From positions 90,260-154,259 of the forward strand of contig NZ_RFFG01000007.1 in the NCBI RefSeq assembly GCF_003696215.1: a DNA stretch of 64,000 nucleotides. Reading direction: 5' to 3'. The DNA is from Actinomadura harenae. GTDB lineage: Bacteria; Actinomycetota; Actinomycetes; Streptosporangiales; Streptosporangiaceae. This document shows, piece after piece, positions 7,846 to 16,506 of the stretch; position 1 is the first letter of the stretch, and every line of letters begins with the position of its first letter. Below the pieces are notes generated by a model that did not search any database, was not told the DNA's origin, and saw only the letters and a program-made list of their open reading frames with translations. The position numbers and the translations under genes are program-made.

Positions 7846-8853
7846 GTGGAGAGCATCGGCGATCTCGGCGAGTTCGGGCTGATCCGCAGGGTGACCGGGC
7901 GCCCCATGGGCCCCGACGTGCTGCTCGGCCCCGGGGACGACGCCGCGGTGATCGCCGCCCCGGACGGACGCGTCGTCGCGACCACCGACGTCCTCGTCGA
8001 AGGACGCCATTTCCGGCTCGACTGGTCGTCCCCTTACGACATCGGCCGAAAGGCCGCCGCGCAGAACCTCGCGGACGTCGTCGCCATGGGCGCCCGGCCG
8101 ACCGCCCTCCTCGTCGGGTTCGGAGCGCCCCGCACCACGTCCGTGGAATGGGCGCGGCGCCTCACCGACGGCATCGTGGACGAGGCGGACCTCGTCGGCG
8201 CGTCCATCGCGGGCGGCGACACGGTCGGATCGCCCACCGTCACGATCGCGGTGACCGCGCTCGGCGACCTCGGCGGCGCGCCGCCGCTCACCCGGTCCGG
8301 CGCTCGTCCGGGCGACGTGGTCGCGGTCCGGGGACGGCTCGGATGGGCCGCGTCCGGGCTGCACCTCCTGGAGAACGGCCTCGACGGCCCCGCCGAGCTG
8401 ATCGCCGCGCACCGCCGTCCCCGCCCGGTGTACACCGCCGCGGAGGAGGCCCGGTCACTCGGAGTGACCTCCATGATGGACGTCAGCGACGGCCTGCTCC
8501 AGGACCTCGGGCACATCGCCGAACTGTCGGGCGTCGCGATCGACATCACCGCCGCGCTCGTCCCGCTGCCGCCCAGCCTTGCCGAATCGTCAGTGTCCCG
8601 TGACGAAACGCCGACGATTCCTTCCGAAGGTAAAACCTCGCCGTCCGAATCCGGGGTGGGTGGCGTCCCGGTGCCGGACCCCCTCCACCTGGCTCTCACG
8701 GGCGGGGAGGACCACGCGTTCGCCGCGACCTTCCCCGGAGGGACCTCGTTCCCGGCCGGCTGGACGATCGTCGGACACGTAGCCGAGGGTGCCGGAGTCA
8801 CCGTCGACGGGAGCGTTCCAAGCCTCCGAGGCTGGGACCATTTTCGGAGTTAA
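7846..8853 (+). CDS. thiL: thiamine-monophosphate kinase ThiL
   Basis: A 335-residue ATP-dependent kinase that phosphorylates thiamine monophosphate to thiamine pyrophosphate, the last step of the pathway. The protein begins with the family's VESIGDLGEFGLI; ATP and metal binding are marked by LLGPGDDAAVI, the TTDVLVEGRHFR loop, and MMDVSDGLLQDLGHI. GTG 7846 is supported by GGGAGA just upstream and by the conserved N-terminus; a longer frame from 7780 lacks homology-like sequence. A Ser/Thr/Pro-rich stretch near residues 250-275 is an unusual loop insertion. thiD lies 0.8 kb downstream, separated by one unrelated gene. Confidence 0.93.
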   Translation: MESIGDLGEFGLIRRVTGRPMGPDVLLGPGDDAAVIAAPDGRVVATTDVLVEGRHFRLDWSSPYDIGRKAAAQNLADVVAMGARPTALLVGFGAPRTTSVEWARRLTDGIVDEADLVGASIAGGDTVGSPTVTIAVTALGDLGGAPPLTRSGARPGDVVAVRGRLGWAASGLHLLENGLDGPAELIAAHRRPRPVYTAAEEARSLGVTSMMDVSDGLLQDLGHIAELSGVAIDITAALVPLPPSLAESSVSRDETPTIPSEGKTSPSESGVGGVPVPDPLHLALTGGEDHAFAATFPGGTSFPAGWTIVGHVAEGAGVTVDGSVPSLRGWDHFRS

Positions 8854-8925
8854 GCGCAGGTTAAAAGGGGTCGCCGCCGCTCTCGGGGTTTACTCGTCCG
8901 GTAGGCATGCTTGGTGAGGGTTTGG

Positions 8926-8931
8926 TATACA
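8926..8931 (+). promoter_or_regulatory. extended -10 promoter element
   Basis: TATACA preceded by TG one base away (TTTGGTATACA) forms an extended -10 about 24 bases before the ATG of the CBM2-like protein. No good -35 is visible. This is one of the few AT-leaning promoter-like sites in the region. Confidence 0.35.
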
Positions 8932-8954
8932 TCCTGTGATCGAAGAGGGATGGG

Positions 8955-9557
8955 ATGGGACGACACACCAGACTCCGGCCGCCTGACGACGAGGCCCCCC
9001 CGCCACCGGCAGGGCCCGCCGCGGGCCCCCGGTGGAAGCAGCTGGTCGCGCACGTGCCGTTCCCGTTGATGCCGCTCGTCGCGCTCATGCTCGCCGTCGG
9101 CGTCGTCGTTCTGGCCTACAGCACGCAGCAGATCTCGCTGAACTTCAACAAGCCGTCGCACGCGGCCACCCCGCAGGACGCGGGCGGCTCCGACGGGACC
9201 ATGTCGCAGCGCTCGCCCGGCGAGCGTGCCAGCCGCGGCGCGAACCGCACGAACGTCACCGTGGCGTTCCGTGTGGCGTCCCGCACGTCCACGGGCTTCC
9301 GGGGAACCGTCACGATCAGTAACCACGGATCGACGACCGTCCCGAAGTGGGCGCTCGCCTTCCGCGTCCCGGGCGGCAAGGTCCGCGCGGTCTCCGGCGC
9401 GGCCGTCGTCCAGACCGGCCCGGTGGTGCACGTCCGCAGCCGCTCCGGCCAGGCCCTCCCGCCCGGCGCCTCGATCCGCGTCACCTACACGGCCGCGGGA
9501 GCCGTCGCCGCCCCCGTCGACTGCGTCTTCAACCGCGCGGTCTGCATCCGAGGCTGA
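8955..9557 (+). CDS. membrane-anchored protein with CBM2-like carbohydrate-binding domain
   Basis: A 200-residue protein. Residues 1-30 are polar and proline-rich (cytoplasmic), residues about 31-55 form one membrane anchor ([21 protein letters not shown]), and the rest lies outside. From about residue 100 the sequence reads like a family 2 carbohydrate-binding module: strand [26 protein letters not shown], a later [16 protein letters not shown], and a terminal pair of cysteines (DCVFNRAVC) typical of CBM2. No catalytic domain is attached, so it would bind a polysaccharide or cell-wall glycan rather than cut it. It sits between thiL and thiD without an obvious link to thiamine. The CBM2 assignment is by pattern only. 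Confidence 0.7.
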   Translation: MGRHTRLRPPDDEAPPPPAGPAAGPRWKQLVAHVPFPLMPLVALMLAVGVVVLAYSTQQISLNFNKPSHAATPQDAGGSDGTMSQRSPGERASRGANRTNVTVAFRVASRTSTGFRGTVTISNHGSTTVPKWALAFRVPGGKVRAVSGAAVVQTGPVVHVRSRSGQALPPGASIRVTYTAAGAVAAPVDCVFNRAVCIRG

Positions 9558-9586
9558 CCTGCCCCTGCCCCTGCCCCTGCCCCTGG
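9558..9586. repeat. CCTGCC hexamer tandem repeat
   Basis: Four consecutive copies of the hexamer CCTGCC plus a partial fifth, directly after the stop codon of the CBM2-like gene. This short microsatellite-type run is non-coding. Confidence 0.85.
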
Positions 9587-9632
9587 TCCGGCGCCAGATC
9601 CCCGCCGTGGATCACCGGGAGTCCGGATTGCC

Positions 9633-9638
9633 TAGAGT
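9633..9638 (+). promoter_or_regulatory. -10 element for leaderless thiD transcript
   Basis: TAGAGT seven bases before the thiD ATG, with no Shine-Dalgarno sequence near that ATG. This spacing is what actinomycete leaderless transcripts show, so transcription probably begins at or next to the start codon. Confidence 0.45.
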
Positions 9639-9645
9639 GGGCGGC

Positions 9646-10458
9646 ATGACGTCCCACCAGCCAGGTCAGGCCCCTCCGCTCGTCCTCACCGTCGCCGGCT
9701 CCGACTCCGGCGGCGGCGCGGGGATCCAGGCCGACCTGAAGACCATGCTCGCCCACGGCGTCCACGGCATGAGCGTGATCGCCGCCGTGACCGCGCAGAA
9801 CTCGCTCGGTGTCCAGGGCTACTGGGAGCTGCCCCCCGAGGCCGTCCGCGCCCAGCTCGACTCGGTCCTCTCCGACATCGGCGTGGACGCCGTGAAGACC
9901 GGCATGCTCGCCTCACGGGCGCTGGTGGAGCTGGTCTCCGAGGCCCTCGCCGGGGCGTCCGCCCCGATCGTGGTCGACCCCGTGGGCGTCTCGAAGCACG
10001 GCGACTCGCTCCTGGCCGGGGACGCCGTCGACGCCGTCCGGACGCGCCTGCTGCCCGTCGCCACGGTCGTCACCCCCAACCTCTTCGAGGTCGAGCAGCT
10101 CACCGGCGTCAAGGTCACGGACGAGTCCGGCATGCGCGCCGCCGCCGAGGCCGTCAAGGAGCTCGGCCCCCGCTGGGTCCTCGTGAAGGGCGGCCACCTC
10201 CCCGGCGAGCCCGCCGACCTCCTCTTCGACGGCACCGACGAGTACCGCTTCACCGCCGAACGCCACGACAACCGGCACACCCACGGCACCGGCTGCACCC
10301 TGGCGTCCGCGATCGCCTCCAACCTGGCCAAGGGCGAGCCCGTCCCCGAGGCCGTCGAGAAGGCCAAGCGCTACGTCACCGGCGCCATCGCCAACGGCTT
10401 CCCCCTGGGAACCGGGATCGGCCCCGTCGACCACGGCTGGAACCTCCACCACGCCTGA
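9646..10458 (+). CDS. thiD: hydroxymethylpyrimidine/phosphomethylpyrimidine kinase ThiD
   Basis: A 270-residue ribokinase-fold enzyme that phosphorylates HMP and HMP-phosphate in thiamine synthesis. Family signatures are the N-terminal [19 protein letters not shown], the [10 protein letters not shown] loop, [14 protein letters not shown], and the C-terminal anion-hole motif [15 protein letters not shown] containing the catalytic aspartate-equivalent region. ATG 9646 starts seven bases after a TAGAGT box and lacks a ribosome site, suggesting a leaderless message. With thiL it supplies two steps of thiamine pyrophosphate formation in this window. Confidence 0.95.
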   Translation: MTSHQPGQAPPLVLTVAGSDSGGGAGIQADLKTMLAHGVHGMSVIAAVTAQNSLGVQGYWELPPEAVRAQLDSVLSDIGVDAVKTGMLASRALVELVSEALAGASAPIVVDPVGVSKHGDSLLAGDAVDAVRTRLLPVATVVTPNLFEVEQLTGVKVTDESGMRAAAEAVKELGPRWVLVKGGHLPGEPADLLFDGTDEYRFTAERHDNRHTHGTGCTLASAIASNLAKGEPVPEAVEKAKRYVTGAIANGFPLGTGIGPVDHGWNLHHA

Positions 10459-10485
10459 TCCACCACGCCTGATCCACCACGCCTG
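10446..10485. repeat. 14-bp tandem repeat across the thiD stop
   Basis: The 14-mer CCACCACGCCTGAT occurs just over 2.7 times with exact period, and the thiD stop codon (10456-10458) lies inside the first copy. The protein end (LHHA) is therefore fixed by the first repeat only. Confidence 0.85.
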
Positions 10486-10503
10486 GCCTCTTCCCCTGGA
10501 GCA

Positions 10504-10532
10504 CCCGGCCTCCGCGTGAGCGGAGAGCCGGG
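10504..10532 (+). terminator. thiD: hairpin terminator after thiD
   Basis: Stem CCCGGCCTCCGC (10504-10515) with a GTGA loop pairs with GCGGAG-A-GCCGGG (10520-10532), with a single bulged base. It lies between the convergent thiD and rpmB genes. Confidence 0.6.
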
Positions 10533-10551
10533 CTCAGGGTTCTCGGGCAAA

Positions 10552-10591
10552 GAGAAACCGGCCGGAGGGGAAGCCCCTCGGCCGGTTTCTC
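10552..10591 (-). terminator. rpmB: strong hairpin terminator after rpmB
   Basis: Near-perfect palindrome: GAGAAACCGGCC (10552-10563) pairs with GGCCGGTTTCTC (10580-10591), with inner GAGGGG/CCCCTC and a three-base loop. It lies 13 bases beyond the rpmB stop and could act in both directions together with the adjacent thiD hairpin. Confidence 0.75.
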
Positions 10592-10604
10592 GGAGTCTGG
10601 AAGG

Positions 10605-10799
10605 TCAGACGGTCGGCTTGACGACCTTGCCCGCCTTGATGCAAGAGGTGCACGCGTTGATGCGCTTGGTCGTGCCGTTGAGGACGGCGCGCACGCGCTG
10701 GATGTTGGGGTTCCAGCGGCGCGGGGTGCGGCGGTGCGAGTGGGAGACGCGCATGCCGAAACCGGGTCCCTTGCCGCAGACGTCGCAGACGGAAGCCAC
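10605..10799 (-). CDS. rpmB: 50S ribosomal protein L28 (zinc-binding form)
   Basis: A 64-residue L28. It keeps the paired CxxC zinc knuckles (CDVCGKGP near the start and [10 protein letters not shown] near the end) of the zinc-containing C+ type, and the [11 protein letters not shown] core. GTG 10799 is the start because it yields the conserved ASVCDVCG N-terminus and has GGAG six bases upstream. Actinobacteria often also carry a zinc-free L28 paralog under Zur control; none is in this window. It is divergent from the DAK2 gene, with a strong terminator on its other side. Confidence 0.96.
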   Translation of the reverse strand: MASVCDVCGKGPGFGMRVSHSHRRTPRRWNPNIQRVRAVLNGTTKRINACTSCIKAGKVVKPTV

Positions 10800-11058
10800 G
10801 GGAAACTCCAAGTTGGGTATCGATGCTCTGGACCGGGCGGCCTCTGACTCGGTGGTGGACACCGGAGGCGCAGCCTGGTGAGCGCCCCGGACGAGGCGCA
10901 TGGATCAGAGTAGCCCAGGGTGCGCCCTATAGGCGAATCGGCCTGCGGATTCAGCCCCGCGCCCGGTGTTCCCAAGGGCGGGTTCGCCGCGATAGACCGG
11001 TGGTCCTGACGCGGTCCGGAGAACGGGTCCGCGGCCGGCACGGCCGACGGGAGCGGGT

Positions 11059-12648
11059 GTGGGCGAGGTCCTCGACGGCGCGGTGGTGCGGCGGTGGTGC
11101 GTCCTGGCGGCCGAGGCGCTGGGCCGGACGCGGGCGGAGATCGACGCGATCAACGTGTTCCCCGTCCCGGACGGCGACACCGGCACGAACCTCCACCTGA
11201 CCGTCCTCGCCGCGGCGGACGCCGTCCAGGCGCTCCCGGAGGGCGCCGAGACCGCCGAGGTGTGGCGGACGCTCGCGCGCGGCGCCCTGCTCGGGGCCCG
11301 CGGCAACTCCGGGGTGATCCTCAGCCAGTTCCTGCGGGGGATGGCCGAGATCCTCGGCGGACGCGGCGCCCCGCCCCCGGACGGCCGGGTCCTCGGCGAG
11401 GCGCTGGGCTACGCGGCCCTGCTGGCCAGGCACGCCGTCGAGCATCCCGTCGAGGGGACGATCCTGAGCGTGCTCGCCGGCGCGTCCGGCGGGACCGGGG
11501 ACGAGCCGACGCTCGCCGGGGCGGCGCGGGCGGCGTCGGCCGAGGCGAGGCGGGCCCTGCGGGCCACGACCGGCCGGCTCGAGGCCCTGTCCCGGGGCGG
11601 CGTCGTGGACGCGGGCGGAGCGGGCCTCTGTGTGGTCCTCGACGCCCTCACCGCCGTGATCACCGACGAGTTCCCCGAGCGCTACGAGGTCCCGCCCCGT
11701 CGTGCGCCCGCCGTGGAGGCGATACCCCCCGACACTCCGCCACCCGGTCCCGGCTACGAGGTCATGTACCTCCTGGACGCCCCCGACGACGACATCCACG
11801 ATCTCCGCGCCGCCCTGGACGGCCTCGGAGACTCGCTCGTGGTGGTCGGCGGCGACGGCCTGTGGAACGTCCACGTCCACGTGGACGACGCCGGGGCCGC
11901 GATCGAGGCGGGGCTGGCGGCGGGCCGTCCGCACCGGATCCGCGTCACCTGCCTGAAGGACGCCGGGGGAGGCCCGCAGGCGCCCTGCGCCGGACGCGCC
12001 GTCGTCGCCGTCACCGCCGCCGAGGGCCTGGCCGAGCTGTTCGAGGACGCCGGCGCGCGGGTCGTCCGCCGCGCGCCGGGGACCGTCCCGCCGCTGGCCG
12101 TCCTCGCCGAGGCGATCCTCGCGGCCGGGGACGAGGTGGCGGTGCTCCCGAACGAGGCGGAGGTGCTGGACCTGGCCGAGGCCGCCGCGGAACGGGCCCG
12201 CGAGGGCGGCGCGCGGATCGCGGTCGTCCCGACCAGGGCGTCCGTCCAGGGGCTGGCCGCGCTCGCCGTCCACGACCCGCTGCGCCGGTTCGCCGAGGAC
12301 GTGATCGCGATGACCCGCGCCGCCGGCGCCACCCGCTTCGGACGGCTGGAGATCGCCGCCGAGGAGGCCGTGACCAGCGTCGGGCTGTGCCGTCCGGGCG
12401 ACGTCCTCGGCCTGATCGACGGGGACGTGGCCATGATCGGCCGCGATCTGGCCGCCACCGCGCGCGGCCTGCTCGACCGGATGCTGTCCGGCGGCGGCGA
12501 GCTGGTCACCCTCGTCCGCGGCGCCGCCGCGCCCGCCGATCTCACCGAGGTCGTCGAGGACCACCTGCGCGTCCGCCACCCGGACGTCGAGACCGCCTCC
12601 TACGACGGACGCCAGGAGCCCTGCCCCCTCCTCGTCGGCGTCGAATGA
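11059..12648 (+). CDS. DAK2-domain protein, FakA-like fatty acid kinase subunit
   Basis: A 529-residue protein. Residues about 8-200 form a DhaL/DAK2 ATP-binding domain with the metal-binding motif NVFPVPDGDTGTNL and the loop GARGNSGVILSQFLRG. The C-terminal part has the DegV-like/FakA regulatory layout. In Firmicutes FakA phosphorylates fatty acids carried by FakB proteins; in actinobacteria this gene is a conserved neighbour of recG, and the substrate is less certain. GTG 11059 has GGGAG upstream. Only 25 bases separate it from recG, so the two are likely cotranscribed. Confidence 0.85.
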   Translation: MGEVLDGAVVRRWCVLAAEALGRTRAEIDAINVFPVPDGDTGTNLHLTVLAAADAVQALPEGAETAEVWRTLARGALLGARGNSGVILSQFLRGMAEILGGRGAPPPDGRVLGEALGYAALLARHAVEHPVEGTILSVLAGASGGTGDEPTLAGAARAASAEARRALRATTGRLEALSRGGVVDAGGAGLCVVLDALTAVITDEFPERYEVPPRRAPAVEAIPPDTPPPGPGYEVMYLLDAPDDDIHDLRAALDGLGDSLVVVGGDGLWNVHVHVDDAGAAIEAGLAAGRPHRIRVTCLKDAGGGPQAPCAGRAVVAVTAAEGLAELFEDAGARVVRRAPGTVPPLAVLAEAILAAGDEVAVLPNEAEVLDLAEAAAERAREGGARIAVVPTRASVQGLAALAVHDPLRRFAEDVIAMTRAAGATRFGRLEIAAEEAVTSVGLCRPGDVLGLIDGDVAMIGRDLAATARGLLDRMLSGGGELVTLVRGAAAPADLTEVVEDHLRVRHPDVETASYDGRQEPCPLLVGVE

Positions 12649-12673
12649 CGGACGGTCACGGTAGAAAAGACGG

Positions 12674-14869
12674 GTGACGAACCTCGACGAGCCGTTGCAG
12701 AAGGTCCTGGGCGACAAGACCGCCAAGGTCCTCTCCAAGGGCCTCGACCTGCACACGGTCGGCGATCTGCTGCACCACTACCCGCGCCGCTACGCGCACC
12801 GGGGCGAGCTGACCCCGCTGAACGAGCTGGCCGACGGCGAGCACGTCACCGTCATGGCCGAGGTGGTCAAGGTGCAGGGCCGCGCGCTGTCCCGCAGCCC
12901 CGGCTACGTGCTGGAGATCACCGTCACCGACGGCACCGGCGAGCTGAAGCTGAGCTTCTTCGGCCGCCGCGGCTCCTACATCCCCGAACGCGACCTGTCC
13001 CCGGGCACCCGCGGCCTGTTCGCGGGCAAGATCAGCACCTACCGGCCGCGGTCGGGCCGTCCGCAGCGCCAGCTCGCGCACCCGCAGTACAAGGTCGTCG
13101 CCGCCCGGGACGCCGACGCCGCCGCCCGCGAGTGGGCCGACGAGATCATCCCGATCCACCCGACGACCAAGGGCCTGGACATCGACGCGATCGGCAAGTC
13201 CGTCGCGACCGTCCTCGACCTGGCCGACCTCGGCGACGACCCGATGCCCGAGACCCTCCGCGACCGCCTCGGCATGATCCCGCTCGCCGACGCCTACGAG
13301 GGCATCCACCGTCCGAAGGACTGGGAGCAGCTCGGCCGCGCCCGCAAGCGCCTGAAGTGGGACGAGGCGTTCGTCCTGCAGATCGCCCTGGCCCAGCGCC
13401 GCCGCGCCGCCGCCGCCCTCCCCGCCCGCCCCCGCCCGTCCACCGGCGACGGCATCCTGCACGCCTTCGACCAGCGCCTCCCCTTCGACCTCACCGAAGG
13501 CCAGCTCCAGGTGGGCGAGGAGATCGCCGCCGACCTCGCCGAGTCCCACCCCATGCACCGCCTCCTCCAGGGCGACGTCGGCGCGGGGAAGACAATTGTC
13601 GCTTTGCGGGCGATGTTGCAGGTTGTGGACAACGGGGGGCAGGCGGCGCTGCTCGCGCCGACGGAGGTGCTCGCGCAGCAGCACTACCGGTCGATCACCA
13701 GGATGCTGGGGGAGCTCGGGCAGTCCGGGCAGATCGGCGGGGCCGAGCGGGCGACGCGGGTGACGCTGGTCACGGGGTCGCAGGGTGCCAAGGTGCGGCG
13801 GGCGTCGCTGCTGGAGGCGGCGTCCGGGGACGCGGGGATCGTGGTCGGGACGCACGCGCTGCTCGAGGACCACGTCCAGTTCGCCGATCTCGGGCTCGTC
13901 GTCGTGGACGAGCAGCACCGGTTCGGCGTCGAGCAGCGGGACGCGCTGCGCGAGAAGGTGTCGGGCGGGCGGCCGCACGTGCTGGTCATGACGGCGACGC
14001 CGATCCCGCGGACGGTCGCGATGACGGTGTTCGGCGATCTGGAGACGTCCGTGCTGGGGCAGCTCCCCGCCGGGCGGTCGGCGATCGGCACGCACGTGGT
14101 GCCGCCCGAGAAGCCGGCGTTCCTGGCCCGCACCTGGGAGCGGATCAGGGAGGAGGCCGGGAAGGGGCGGCAGGTCTACATCGTCTGCCCGCGCATCGGC
14201 GAGCGGGAGGGCGACGAGGGGGACGTGCCCGCGCCGCCCGACGAGGAGGGCCGCCGGTCCCCGCTCGGGATCATGGAACTGCTGCCGATGCTGGAGGACG
14301 AGCTGCTCGCCGGGCTGCGGATCGGCGTCCTGCACGGCAAGCTCCACCCGGACGAGAAGGACGCCGTCATGCGCCGGTTCGCGGCGGGCGAGCTGGACGT
14401 CCTGCTCGCGACGACGGTGATCGAGGTCGGGGTGGACGTCCCGAACGCGACCGCCATGGTGATCATGGACGCGGACCGGTTCGGGGTGTCGCAGCTGCAC
14501 CAGCTGCGCGGACGCGTCGGACGGGGCACGCTGCCCGGCCTGTGCCTGCTGGTGACCGACGCCGAGCCGGGATCCAAGGCGCGCGAGCGGCTGGACGCGG
14601 TGGCCTCGACGACCGACGGGTTCGCGCTGTCCCGGCTGGACCTGGAGCAGCGCCGGGAGGGCGACGTGCTCGGCGCGGCACAGGCCGGGCGGGCGTCCAG
14701 CCTGCGGCTGCTGACCCTCCAGCGGGACGAGGACGTGATCAGGCTCGCCCGTGAGGAGGCGACCGCCCTGGTCGAGGACGATCCGGAGCTGGAGCGGCAT
14801 CCCGGCCTCGCCACGGAGCTGGCGTCCCTGCTCGACGAGGAGCGCACGGAGTACCTCGAGAAGACCTGA
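12674..14869 (+). CDS. recG: ATP-dependent DNA helicase RecG
   Basis: A 731-residue branch-migration helicase that remodels stalled replication forks and Holliday junctions. The N-terminal wedge/OB region (residues about 60-170) is followed by Walker A GDVGAGKT, the DEQH box in VVDEQHRFG, motif III TATPIPRT, and the C-terminal helicase motifs ending in LHQLRGRVGRG. The start is GTG 12674. Third-codon positions change abruptly around 13,590, just after Walker A: before this point codons end mostly in C, after it mostly in G, with a short stretch of rarer A/T-containing codons at the join. This suggests a mosaic gene. Confidence 0.96.
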   Translation: MTNLDEPLQKVLGDKTAKVLSKGLDLHTVGDLLHHYPRRYAHRGELTPLNELADGEHVTVMAEVVKVQGRALSRSPGYVLEITVTDGTGELKLSFFGRRGSYIPERDLSPGTRGLFAGKISTYRPRSGRPQRQLAHPQYKVVAARDADAAAREWADEIIPIHPTTKGLDIDAIGKSVATVLDLADLGDDPMPETLRDRLGMIPLADAYEGIHRPKDWEQLGRARKRLKWDEAFVLQIALAQRRRAAAALPARPRPSTGDGILHAFDQRLPFDLTEGQLQVGEEIAADLAESHPMHRLLQGDVGAGKTIVALRAMLQVVDNGGQAALLAPTEVLAQQHYRSITRMLGELGQSGQIGGAERATRVTLVTGSQGAKVRRASLLEAASGDAGIVVGTHALLEDHVQFADLGLVVVDEQHRFGVEQRDALREKVSGGRPHVLVMTATPIPRTVAMTVFGDLETSVLGQLPAGRSAIGTHVVPPEKPAFLARTWERIREEAGKGRQVYIVCPRIGEREGDEGDVPAPPDEEGRRSPLGIMELLPMLEDELLAGLRIGVLHGKLHPDEKDAVMRRFAAGELDVLLATTVIEVGVDVPNATAMVIMDADRFGVSQLHQLRGRVGRGTLPGLCLLVTDAEPGSKARERLDAVASTTDGFALSRLDLEQRREGDVLGAAQAGRASSLRLLTLQRDEDVIRLAREEATALVEDDPELERHPGLATELASLLDEERTEYLEKT

Positions 14870-14884
14870 TCGGCGGCACGTCCC

Positions 14885-14920
14885 AAGCCCCCGGTTCGCG
14901 TGACGCGGACCGGGGGCTTT
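14885..14920 (+). terminator. recG: terminator after recG
   Basis: AAGCCCCCGGT pairs with ACCGGGGGCTT around an inner CGCG/CGCG extension, ending in TTT. It is a strong intrinsic-type hairpin closing the DAK2-recG unit. Confidence 0.8.
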
Positions 14921-14946
14921 CGCATGCTGTGACACAGATCACGATT

Positions 14947-15014
14947 CATACCCCCTGGGGGTGTGTTACGTTTCTCCGCGTCAGCAAGACATACCCCTAC
15001 CCCCTATTTGTATG
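14947..15014 (+). promoter_or_regulatory. CsoR-like palindrome and second dyad upstream of the MFS gene
   Basis: CATACCCCCTGGGGGTGTG (14947-14965) is an inverted repeat with the TACCC...GGGTG pattern of CsoR/RcnR/FrmR-family operators. A second site with CATAC...GTATG ends (14990-15014) overlaps the ribosome-site region. These sit in the only intergenic space before the exporter gene, so metal, formaldehyde or persulfide control is possible. The regulator is not in the window. Confidence 0.45.
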
Positions 15015-15024
15015 AGGAGTCGAG

Positions 15025-16458
15025 ATGTCCGCGTCTCACCCGAAGCGGTGGTGGGCCCTCCTGGTGCTCGCCACAGCCCAGTTCATGGTCATCATGGACA
15101 CCTCGATCATCGGAGTGGCGCTGCCCGACATGCAGCACGACCTGGGCTTCTCGCCCGGCGGCCTGCAGTGGGTGTTCAACGCCTACGTGGTCGTGTTCGG
15201 CGGCCTGCTGCTCCTCGGCGGACGGCTCGCCGACCTGCTCGGCGCCCGCCGGGTCTTCGCGGCCGGATGGGTCGTCCTCATCGGCGGCTCGGTCGTCGCG
15301 GCGGCCGCCCAGAGCGCCTGGGTCGAACTGCTCGGCCGCGGCATCCAGGGCGTCGGCGGCGCGCTGATCACCCCGGCCGCGATGGCGCTGCTCATGATCA
15401 CTTTCGGTGCGAACCCGCGTGAGCTGGGCAAGGCCATGGCGCTGTACGGCGCGGCGGCCCCCGCGGGCGGCACCGCCGGCGTGTTCCTCGGCGGCGTCCT
15501 CACCCAGTGGCTGAGCTGGCCGTGGGTGTTCGTGATCTACATTCCGATCGGCCTGGCGACCCTCGCCGCCGTCCCGGCCGTCCTGCCCGCCGTCCGCGGC
15601 CACCGCGGCTCGGTGGACGTGCTCGGCGCGATCTCGGTCACCGGTGGCCTGGCCCTCGCCGTCCTGGCGGTCGTCCGGGCACCGGAGCAGGGCTGGGGCT
15701 CGGCCTCGACGCTGCTGGAGTTCGCCGGCGCCGCGCTGCTGCTGGTCCTCTTCGCGATCGTCCAGAAGGTCGTCAAGGCGCCGCTCGCCCCGCCGTCCAT
15801 CTGGAAGGTGCCCGGCCTCGCCGCGGCCAACGTCGCCTTCGCGCTGCTCGGCGCGGCCTGGATCCCGGCCTGGTACTTCCTGAACCTCTACCTGCAGCAG
15901 GTGCTCGGGTTCGGGGCCTTCGCCAGCGGCGCGGCGCTGCTGCCGATGACCGTCACGATCATGATCCTCATGGTCGGCGTCACCGGCCGGCTCATGGCCC
16001 GCTTCGGGATGAAGCCGCTCGCGGTCACCGGACTGTTCGTGCTGGCGCTCGGCCTGGCCGGGCTGACCTTCGTCCGCCCGGACGGCAGCTTCGCCGCCGA
16101 CGTGCTCGCCGCGTCCCTGGTGGCGGCGCTCGGGATGTCGCTCGCCTTCATCCCGACCATGATGTCCGCCCTCGCCGGCGCCCCGCCGGAGCAGGCGGGC
16201 CTGGCGTCCGGCATCGTCAACACCTCCTACCAGGTGGGTTCGGCGCTGGGCCTGGCCGGGGCGACCGCCTTCGCGGCCTCCCGCGGCGCGGACGCCCTCG
16301 GGAACGCCGTCCGGCTCACCGACGGGTTCCGCTCGGCCTTCGAGATCGCGGCCGTGATCGCGGCGGCGGGCGGAGTGGCGGCCCTGGTCCTGCTGCGCAA
16401 GCCGCGTCCCGCCGGGACGGAGGCGGCCGGGGCTCCGGAAGTGGAGCGCGTCGCGTGA
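15025..16458 (+). CDS. MFS transporter, DHA2 (EmrB/QacA) type
   Basis: A 477-residue integral membrane protein with about 14 hydrophobic segments, the DHA2 layout. Motif D1/A region is seen as MDTSIIGVALPDMQ in the first membrane pair and GGRLADLLGARRVF in the first cytoplasmic loop, and motif C as GAAAPAGGTAGVFLGG. It should be a proton-driven exporter of drugs or other small hydrophobic compounds. The ATG at 15025 is preceded by GAGGAG. It is flanked by terminators on both sides and is therefore transcribed alone, from the promoter containing the two dyads. It separates recG from rsmD, which are usually adjacent, so it is probably a lineage-specific insertion. Confidence 0.9.
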   Translation: MSASHPKRWWALLVLATAQFMVIMDTSIIGVALPDMQHDLGFSPGGLQWVFNAYVVVFGGLLLLGGRLADLLGARRVFAAGWVVLIGGSVVAAAAQSAWVELLGRGIQGVGGALITPAAMALLMITFGANPRELGKAMALYGAAAPAGGTAGVFLGGVLTQWLSWPWVFVIYIPIGLATLAAVPAVLPAVRGHRGSVDVLGAISVTGGLALAVLAVVRAPEQGWGSASTLLEFAGAALLLVLFAIVQKVVKAPLAPPSIWKVPGLAAANVAFALLGAAWIPAWYFLNLYLQQVLGFGAFASGAALLPMTVTIMILMVGVTGRLMARFGMKPLAVTGLFVLALGLAGLTFVRPDGSFAADVLAASLVAALGMSLAFIPTMMSALAGAPPEQAGLASGIVNTSYQVGSALGLAGATAFAASRGADALGNAVRLTDGFRSAFEIAAVIAAAGGVAALVLLRKPRPAGTEAAGAPEVERVA

Positions 16459-16470
16459 CCGACTGTACGG

Positions 16471-16504
16471 AGAGGGGGCGCGCCCGCACGCGCCCCCTCT
16501 TCTT
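16471..16504 (+). terminator. terminator after the MFS gene
   Basis: Perfect 12-bp stem AGAGGGGGCGCG / CGCGCCCCCTCT with a six-base loop (16483-16488), followed by TCTT. Confidence 0.8.
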
Positions 16505-16506
16505 CG

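Noticed and set aside
9558..10485. Short tandem repeats considered as a CRISPR-like array
   Set aside because: Units are 6 and 14 bp and directly adjacent, without spacers or cas genes.
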